Below, one piece after another: positions 58,698-64,000 of a stretch of DNA of 64,000 nucleotides. The stretch is from Acetobacter sacchari (GTDB taxonomy: Bacteria; Pseudomonadota; Alphaproteobacteria; Acetobacterales; Acetobacteraceae). Within the stretch, counting starts at the first letter, position 1. Every line of letters starts with the position of its first letter. The stretch covers positions 186,001 to 250,000 of the forward strand of contig NZ_JAFVMF010000003.1 of the NCBI RefSeq assembly GCF_017377715.1, read 5' to 3'. A program made the translations under genes and the position numbers. The notes beneath the pieces are model-generated. The model had not been told where the DNA came from. It did no database searches and saw nothing but the letters and a program-made list of their open reading frames with translations.

Positions 58698-60788
58698 CTA
58701 CTCAGCGGCGACCATGTCCGCGCCGGCGTCGTCATTCTGCGGGACTGGCTCGTTGTCGTCCTCCGGCAGTTTTTCGCTGGACTGCGCTGCGGTTTCCTCA
58801 TCGGCAGAGTCCGGCGCTGGTTCGGCCACAACGGCGCGGCCCGGCGTGCGGAGCAGCTCGGGCAGCCAGGCGGTGTCGGCCAAGAGCGTCTCCGCCTCGG
58901 CCGCCATGTCGCCCTTCTTCAGATGCTCGATCCGATCGGCGGCGCGCTGACCCTTCGCCTGAGAAACCGCCTGAAGGATGCGGGCCTTCGTCACCCTGCC
59001 GAGGAAATTGTCCACGGTTGGCTTCCACCCGCCCGCCGCCATGTCGAGGTCGACCGTCTGGGCCAGCCGGTCGGCATGGGCGGCAGCACGGGGCCGCCGG
59101 TTCCAGGGCTCGTACACCGCGTTGACCGAGAGGCTGACGAGGTGGGCGAACAGGGCCGCACGGCTGTCGCCGTCCCATTCCTGCAGCGCGTCCCAGAGAT
59201 CGGCAGACTCCTTGGGAAGTGCCTTCGACCAGCTTTCGTGCCGCACGCGGATCGCTTCGGCCGATGCGCTGTCGTTGAGCCCCGGCGCCTGCGTGCCGAA
59301 GCTGACGCTCTTCAAATCGAGCTCGAGGCAGCTATCCGAGCCGTAGTGGTAGAAGGTCTTCAGCGTCAAAACGTGGAGGGCCGCGACGAAGGCGACGTCC
59401 GGCCGCTCGCCGAGGGCGTTGCGGAGGCCGAGCGTCCGATGCGAGGTCAGTTCGGTCATCAGGCGGTCGGAGATGGACGAGAGACCCTCGTCCTCCTCCG
59501 GCTCGGCATCCGGCTCCGCCGTCACGACGGCCCCGTCACCCTCGTAGCTGGCGGCGATAGCGCGTTCATCGTCGCCGTCCGCGTCCGGCTCGGACGCAGG
59601 CTCGGCCGGCAACTCGTCTTCCGGCCGGACATAGCCCCGCTCGACGCGAAGCTGGCCATCAGCGCCGATGCTGACGAAGGCACCGGCGCGGGCGATCTCG
59701 GCCGGGTCGAACACCACGGGCCGGGTCTCGAAGCCCTCCAGCGCCGTTTCCAGCTCCGACAGGCGCTCGTCCACCTCGTCCGGCAGTTCGTCTGTGTCCT
59801 GGTATTCCTCGGACAGCCGATCGAACTCAGCCTGGAGCGCGTCCCTGGTCGCTTCTTCCTCGTCCGTCAGCGCGACCGTCTCGCCGCGAAGCTGGCGGAG
59901 GCCAAAGGCATGGCCATACGCGAAGTCGGGCGCGACCTCGATCCACTTCCAGCCTTCGGCGGCCACTGCTTCCGATTCCGCCTTCAGCTTGTCGGCCACC
60001 ATCTGGTCGACGAGCGGGACATCCTGCAGCCAGCCGCCATCGTCGCCCTGGAACAGGTCGCGCAGCACTGTGCCGCCGGCCGCCACGTAGGCGTCCACGC
60101 CGATGAATTGCACCCGCTTGTCGGAGGCACGGACCGCGCCTTCGGTGAGCATGCGCCGGATGGTGTAGGGCTGCTTGTCGTAGGAGGCCTTCAGCCGCTC
60201 GAAGACCTGCCCCTGGCGCTCATGGTCGCCGGAGACGGTGAAGGCCATGAGCTGGTCGAGCGTCATGCCGTCCTCTGCATAGACGTCGAGCAGCGACGGC
60301 GACACCGACGCGAGCTTCAAGCGCTGCTTCACCACGTTGACCGAGACGAAGAACGCGGCAGCGATTTCCTCTTCGGACTGCCCCTTCTCGCGCAGCGCGA
60401 GGAAGGCGCGGAACTGGTCGAGCGGATGCAGCGGCGCGCGCTGGACGTTCTCGGCGAGCGAGTCTTCCTCGGCGATGCCGCTCTCACGGACGATGCACGG
60501 CACCGGCGCGGTCTTGGCGAGACGCTTCTGCTTTACGAGCAGCTCCAGCGCCCGGTAGCGGCGGCCGCCGGCTGGGATTTCGAACATGCCGGTCTCGACG
60601 CCGTCCTGATCGACGACCGCCCGCACGCTCAGGCCCTGCAGCAGGCCGCGGCGGGCGATGTCGTCGGCCAGCTCCTCGACCGAGATGCCGGCCTTCACGC
60701 GCCGAACGTTAGACTGGGAGAGCAAGAGCTTGTTGAAGGGGATGTCGCGCGAGGGCGAGAGGGTGATCTTCTGAACAGGGGTAGCCAT
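58698..60788 (-). CDS. Large ParB/RepB/Spo0J-family protein
   Basis: A 696-residue protein; start taken at 60788 (MATPVQKITLSPSRDIPF). The ParB N-terminal nuclease-like domain has LSQSNVRRVKAGISVEELADDIARRGLLQGLSVR, FEIPAGGRRYRALELLVKQKRL and ESGIAEEDSLAENVQRAPLHPLDQFRAFLALREKGQSEEEIAAAFFVSVNVVKQRLKLASV (the GGRRYRAL and ENVQRAPLHPLDQ hallmarks). A long acidic linker rich in Asp/Glu/Pro (about 380-490) follows, then a helical C-terminal domain. It is far longer than chromosomal ParB (about 300); such giant ParB-like proteins are common in these elements. Role in partition or copy control is inferred. Confidence 0.86.
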   Translation of the reverse strand: MATPVQKITLSPSRDIPFNKLLLSQSNVRRVKAGISVEELADDIARRGLLQGLSVRAVVDQDGVETGMFEIPAGGRRYRALELLVKQKRLAKTAPVPCIVRESGIAEEDSLAENVQRAPLHPLDQFRAFLALREKGQSEEEIAAAFFVSVNVVKQRLKLASVSPSLLDVYAEDGMTLDQLMAFTVSGDHERQGQVFERLKASYDKQPYTIRRMLTEGAVRASDKRVQFIGVDAYVAAGGTVLRDLFQGDDGGWLQDVPLVDQMVADKLKAESEAVAAEGWKWIEVAPDFAYGHAFGLRQLRGETVALTDEEEATRDALQAEFDRLSEEYQDTDELPDEVDERLSELETALEGFETRPVVFDPAEIARAGAFVSIGADGQLRVERGYVRPEDELPAEPASEPDADGDDERAIAASYEGDGAVVTAEPDAEPEEDEGLSSISDRLMTELTSHRTLGLRNALGERPDVAFVAALHVLTLKTFYHYGSDSCLELDLKSVSFGTQAPGLNDSASAEAIRVRHESWSKALPKESADLWDALQEWDGDSRAALFAHLVSLSVNAVYEPWNRRPRAAAHADRLAQTVDLDMAAGGWKPTVDNFLGRVTKARILQAVSQAKGQRAADRIEHLKKGDMAAEAETLLADTAWLPELLRTPGRAVVAEPAPDSADEETAAQSSEKLPEDDNEPVPQNDDAGADMVAAE

Positions 60789-60963
60789 CGGGATGTACTC
60801 CGCGACGAGCGCCGAAAGCCTCTCTCTCGGCATCAACTCGTCACGAAGCGCAGCGCCGCCCTCTTCCTCTGAAGGGCAGCGCCGTCGATGAACTCCGTCG
60901 GCAGGGCCACAGCCCAAGACCGCCGGCGACGTAGTGAGCCCGTTGCCGATGATGGCTTGATGT

Positions 60964-62082
60964 CTAAAAATTCGAGCGCGGCTCAATACCAAGGAAGCGG
61001 ATCATGTTGTCGGGTGCGACGAAGTTGACGCCCGTCCCCTTGCTGCCATCGCCGGCTGCCACGAGCCGGCTGAAAATCGCTGTCTTGTCCGGGTGCATGG
61101 GCGTGCCGCCCCACACTGCGTCCTGGACGTATCGCGCGATGAACCCGGCGAGCACGTCGGCGACCTGGATGCCGATGGAGTCGTGCGAGCGTAGGAATTG
61201 CAGCTTAGCCGCTTGCGAGAATTCAAAATCGGCTGTTTTCAAAGACAGCCTCACGCCGAACTGCGCGAGATCTTCTGCCAGCTTCTTATTGTGGAGAAGA
61301 ATGTCGCCGAACTGTAACTGCTCGTCATGAAACAGCGTCACTTCAGAAACCTGCTTCCGCGCAAACCGATTGATCCGCGCGTAGACGTTAGTGAACGAAG
61401 TTAGATTGGGTAGGACCCACAATAGTTTTCCGGCCGGATTCTTATCGGGGATCGGTAGGGCTCGTTCGACCGCCTTGACCTTCGGCAGCTTGCGGAAATC
61501 TTTCAAGCTGTCGCGAGCAAAACGAATGATCCCTTCTGCTACCTCCGTTGGCGGCACCCTGCTTCCCTGTGCCCAGAAGATTATGCGCTTGTAGAGATCG
61601 CGTATTGCCGTGTGGTCTCTGCTTTGACAGCATTCGGCGAAAGCGTGGACCAGTTCGGGAGGCGCGTACAAGGCCATGTAGTTGGCCATGACGCCTTTCA
61701 TCCAAAAAGCGTTTGGCTGAGTGTCACATTCCCCCACATAGGGGACGATCATTCGCTCAATAATGTTCACGACAACGAAAAAGTGCTTATCGACGATCTC
61801 GATAAATATGGGGCAATCGTGTGCTTCGAGGAGATCCAGCAGGTCGAGAACGAAACGCGGCTTATCATAGGCCTGTTTTGACTTAATCTCCGGCGCCTGG
61901 ATGCGATGTTTGGTTTTGTTTGCCTCCCATCTGTCGCCGAACTCTTGGTCGAGCGTGCAGCCAAACGCGGCTAGGGCGAACATGCGTTGTTCGGTGAAAT
62001 AGGAATCGATTTTGACCGTGCTCAGGTCACCTGTATTCCCACTCTCGTCGATGTAATATTGCTCGGCCGTCTGGTCTGCCAC
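60964..62082 (-). CDS. DUF3800 domain protein (RNase H-like fold)
   Basis: A 372-residue protein with the DUF3800 opening EQYYIDESGNTGD (YxDESGnxg motif, about residues 8-20; Asp12 and Glu13). It ends with HDSIGIQVADVLAGFIARYVQD (about 300-320), the family motif SxxxxxxQxADxxAG. DUF3800 is predicted to adopt an RNase H-like nuclease fold and occurs in phage-defence contexts. The gene appears less GC-rich than its neighbours (inspection only) and sits between the ParB-like and DUF932 genes, so it looks inserted. Activity unproven. Confidence 0.82.
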   Translation of the reverse strand: MADQTAEQYYIDESGNTGDLSTVKIDSYFTEQRMFALAAFGCTLDQEFGDRWEANKTKHRIQAPEIKSKQAYDKPRFVLDLLDLLEAHDCPIFIEIVDKHFFVVVNIIERMIVPYVGECDTQPNAFWMKGVMANYMALYAPPELVHAFAECCQSRDHTAIRDLYKRIIFWAQGSRVPPTEVAEGIIRFARDSLKDFRKLPKVKAVERALPIPDKNPAGKLLWVLPNLTSFTNVYARINRFARKQVSEVTLFHDEQLQFGDILLHNKKLAEDLAQFGVRLSLKTADFEFSQAAKLQFLRSHDSIGIQVADVLAGFIARYVQDAVWGGTPMHPDKTAIFSRLVAAGDGSKGTGVNFVAPDNMIRFLGIEPRSNF

Positions 62083-62188
62083 TGCCTATCCCATCAGCTT
62101 TAAGACGGCTTCGTTCCACACTATCCTTATGAATACGCGGGCGAGATCTGAGCCACAAGGGCAGCCCACGCTGCGATGCGTCGGATAT

Positions 62189-62226
62189 GAAAGCCGGAAA
62201 TGCGTAAAGCCACATCTCCGGCTTTC
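62189..62226 (-). terminator. Hairpin after the DUF932 gene
   Basis: Arms GAAAGCCGGA at 62189-62198 and TCCGGCTTTC at 62217-62226 are perfect 10-bp complements with an 18-base loop. The hairpin lies 7 bp past the DUF932 stop, and the minus strand reads TTTC then ATAT after it. A terminator is the simplest reading though the T tract is weak and the loop long. Confidence 0.45.
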
Positions 62227-62232
62227 CGGGAG

Positions 62233-63429
62233 TCAGGCCGCCCGGTGGAGCAGCTTCTTGGCCCGCGCCTCGAGATCGAGTCGCGCGTCCTGCTGGGTCT
62301 TATCCCGCGCGACCGCGGTGATGCCCTGCACAAAGTCGAACACGCTTTCGGGCTTCCGGCCTTCTTCGGCCAGCACCGTCTCGATGATCTTCGCCGTCTC
62401 GGCCTTGGAGAAGCCGCGCTTGCGCAAGAAGTCGCTGCGATCGTCGTCGGTCCGGGCCACGATCTTTTCCCTCGCCGCTCTGATGCCGTTGACGAAGGGG
62501 AACGGCGAGGAATTGGCGAAGCGGGTCAGCGCCGGCGCCGCCTCATGCGCGAAGCGGGAAGCGGCGTATTTCGAGTGGCGGATGGTGATCTCCTCGAAAT
62601 CCTCGACGCCCCAGAGATTCCGGTTCTGGCAAACGGCACGGAGATAGAAGCTCGCCATGCCGAGGGTCTTCGCGCCCACCTCGGAATTCCAGCAATAGAA
62701 GCCGCGGAAGTAGAGGTCGGGCGAGCCATCCGGCAGCCGGCCGGCCTCGATGGGGTTGAGGTCGTCGACCAGGAAGAGGAAGACGTCGCGATCGGACGCG
62801 TATAGCGTGGTCGTGTCCTGGGTGATGTCGACGCGCGGGTTGTAGATGCCCGTCGACCAGTCGAGCACGCCGGGCACCTTCCAGCGGGTATCGCCCGTGC
62901 CGTTGCCGGCGATCCGCTGCACGGCGGCGACCAGCTCGTGGTCGAAGATGCGGCCATAGTCAGGACCGGTGACGGCGCGCAGCTCGACGCGGCCATCTTC
63001 GACCTCCAACGTCTTCACCTGCTCGGCGCGATGGGAGGTCAGCCCGTATTGCAGGTTGATGCCAGCCAGCGGCGCGGGAAGCTGGCGCAGATAGGCCGCC
63101 GGCGCGCCGACCAGGCCGGCGAGCTGGCCGAAGCTCCAATGCGTCGGCGCGATCGGCGTGTCGGACCCGGGCAGCATCAGCGCCAGGCGTTCGGCATCGT
63201 CGCGGCTCGCCTCGACCCGGATCGCCGCGCTCTCGACGGTTCGGGTACGGCTCCGCTCGGTCCGGCCACGGACGGCGGCATAGAGGTCCGACAGGGACAG
63301 GTAACGCTCGTCCGCTGGCCGCGAGAACCATTCCGACGATACGCGGCCGATCCGCTGGCCGCGGCTCACATCCACCTTGTAGCCGTCAGCGCGATCGCGA
63401 GCGGCGTCCAGAATCTCCACATGGGTCAT
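62233..63429 (-). CDS. DUF932 family protein
   Basis: A 398-residue protein. Matches to DUF932 are RLALMLPGSDTPIAPTHWSFGQLAGLVGAPAAYLRQLPAPLAGINLQYGL, RAVTGPDYGRIFDHELVAAVQRI, DRDVFLFLVDDLNPIEAGRLPDGSPDLYFRGFYCWNSEVGAKTLGMASFYLRAVCQNRNLWG and the C-terminal ITAVARDKTQQDARLDLEARAKKLL. DUF932 proteins are hallmark accessory genes of plasmids and ICEs; their function is unknown. Start at 63429 is preceded by GGAG. Confidence 0.88.
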   Translation of the reverse strand: MTHVEILDAARDRADGYKVDVSRGQRIGRVSSEWFSRPADERYLSLSDLYAAVRGRTERSRTRTVESAAIRVEASRDDAERLALMLPGSDTPIAPTHWSFGQLAGLVGAPAAYLRQLPAPLAGINLQYGLTSHRAEQVKTLEVEDGRVELRAVTGPDYGRIFDHELVAAVQRIAGNGTGDTRWKVPGVLDWSTGIYNPRVDITQDTTTLYASDRDVFLFLVDDLNPIEAGRLPDGSPDLYFRGFYCWNSEVGAKTLGMASFYLRAVCQNRNLWGVEDFEEITIRHSKYAASRFAHEAAPALTRFANSSPFPFVNGIRAAREKIVARTDDDRSDFLRKRGFSKAETAKIIETVLAEEGRKPESVFDFVQGITAVARDKTQQDARLDLEARAKKLLHRAA

Positions 63430-63521
63430 GGCTAGTCTCCATGACGGGCGCTGGAGGCCTCTCCTCCAATCTTCAACCCGTCACGGCGAAGCCGGTCCGT
63501 CCTCTCACTCTAAAAGGGGCG

Positions 63522-63591
63522 CTGCGGGGATTTCCCCGCAGAAGGGGGTGCGTCGGCGACCGCGGCGCCGACCAGGGGGAAGGCTTTCCCC
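63522..63591. repeat. Three consecutive hairpins upstream of the DUF932 gene
   Basis: Hairpins in series are CTGCGGGGA-tt-TCCCCGCAG (63522-63541), GTCGGCG...CGCCGAC (63552-63572) and GGGGAA-n4-TTCCCC (63576-63591). All have perfect stems of 6-9 bp. They lie between the 67-residue gene at 63663 and the DUF932 gene and may be terminators or a structured leader. Confidence 0.6.
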
Positions 63592-63662
63592 TCCAGTGAT
63601 CCGTTGATCCGTCGTCCCGTATCGGCGGGTTTCCGGCTTTCAGGTGAGCGCTCAGCCTCGAT

Positions 63663-63866
63663 TCACCGAGTGGTCAGGGGCTCCGGGCGATCCATCGCCT
63701 CCAGGCGCTCGGGCATGTCGAGCAGCTTGAGCGCGGCGGCGGTCAAGGCTTCAGCGATCGTCGGATAGGTTTCGGCCGAGCTGATCGAAACGCCGTCGCC
63801 CGGGAAGATTACCGTCGCTTGGAAGCCATTGCCTTTGGGCGTGGTGGAGAGGGTGATCATCGGCAT
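63663..63866 (-). CDS. Small conserved hypothetical protein
   Basis: A 67-residue protein starting MPMITLSTTPKGNGFQATVIFPGDGVSISSAETYPTIAEALTAAALKLLDMPERLEAMD; an upstream start at 63899 adds 11 residues. It has a beta-strand-rich N-terminus and a C-terminal helix, the shape of small nucleic-acid-binding or antitoxin-like proteins, but I recognise no family. It has AGGTGGAGG 7 bp before the 63866 ATG. Confidence 0.6.
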   Translation of the reverse strand: MPMITLSTTPKGNGFQATVIFPGDGVSISSAETYPTIAEALTAAALKLLDMPERLEAMDRPEPLTTR

Positions 63867-64000
63867 GTCCGGGCCTCCACCTGTCTCGTTTCTAGCCACC
63901 AGACTCGACGAAGGAGGCCCGCAACCTTAGCGCAATCTTCTGACCTGAGACAGCGTCGTCAAAGCTGTCCGAGCCCTCGGGCGCGGTGGGTCCCCATGAC

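Noticed and set aside
58923..60872. 649-codon plus-strand frame antisense to the ParB-like gene
   Set aside because: Antisense shadow of a well-supported ParB-like gene; composition is His/Arg/Asp-rich without motifs.
1..64000. CRISPR array or rRNA genes
   Set aside because: No regularly spaced identical repeats and no rRNA-like stretches were seen.

Overview
The window is high-GC DNA with a gene content typical of an alphaproteobacterium, most likely a sphingomonad (inference from the Trb-type transfer genes with a TrbK-alt-like gene, the DUF736/DUF2840/DUF932 backbone and the catabolic cargo). It appears to be a large part of an integrative and conjugative element or conjugative plasmid, transcribed mainly on the minus strand from right to left.

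Layout. (1) 1-2.4 kb: the 3' part of a tyrosine integrase, an AlpA-like regulator and a decayed tRNA-Arg-like sequence. (2) 2.4-9.5 kb: metabolic cargo. It holds leuC-leuD with a haloacetate-dehalogenase-like hydrolase and a divergent LysR gene, a TetR gene with twin operators and a Tat-exported epoxide-hydrolase-like protein, and an EamA transporter. (3) 9.5-18.1 kb: a nest of insertion sequences and remnants (IS21 istA and istB pieces, an intact IS630, an IS3 scrap, an IS5 tail, an intact IS5, an intact IS481). Two AraC/SDR pairs lie between them. (4) 18.1-23.4 kb: a TetR gene with three operator copies facing a Gfo/Idh oxidoreductase, an SGNH hydrolase, a TetX-like FAD monooxygenase and a LysR gene. 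(5) 23.4-39.0 kb: mating-pair formation genes trbI-G-F-L-K-J-E-D-C-B, then copG-like and traG. The run is split between trbB and the copG-like gene by a 1009-residue PHP-domain plus SMC-like ATPase gene on the opposite strand. (6) 39.2-45.2 kb: more cargo (esterase, DUF1330-like, DUF2239, AraC/SDR pair, aromatic-ring FAD monooxygenase). (7) 45.2-53.0 kb: relaxase, a possible oriT, lytic transglycosylase, DUF736, TraF-type peptidase, DUF2840, ribbon-helix-helix protein, ParA, RepA, an HTH protein and DUF2285/DUF6499 regulators. (8) 53.2-64 kb: two convergent XRE regulators with operators, DUF736, a frameshifted membrane protein, a YqeY-like protein, DUF2493, a Toprim primase-like protein, a large ParB-like protein, a DUF3800 protein that looks like an insert, and DUF932.

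How it works together. RepA, ParA, the RHH protein, the ParB-like protein and the primase-like protein would maintain and replicate the element. Relaxase, TraG, the Trb channel, TraF and the transglycosylase would transfer it. Accessory genes sit in a few insertion points: the integrase-to-trb interval, the trbB/copG junction, the traG-relaxase interval and the parB/DUF932 junction. The two strongest candidates for under-described systems are the PHP-ATPase inside the transfer operon and the DUF3800 gene inside the maintenance block; both look like defence-type cargo. The three regulatory regions with clear repeated operators are also specific and testable.
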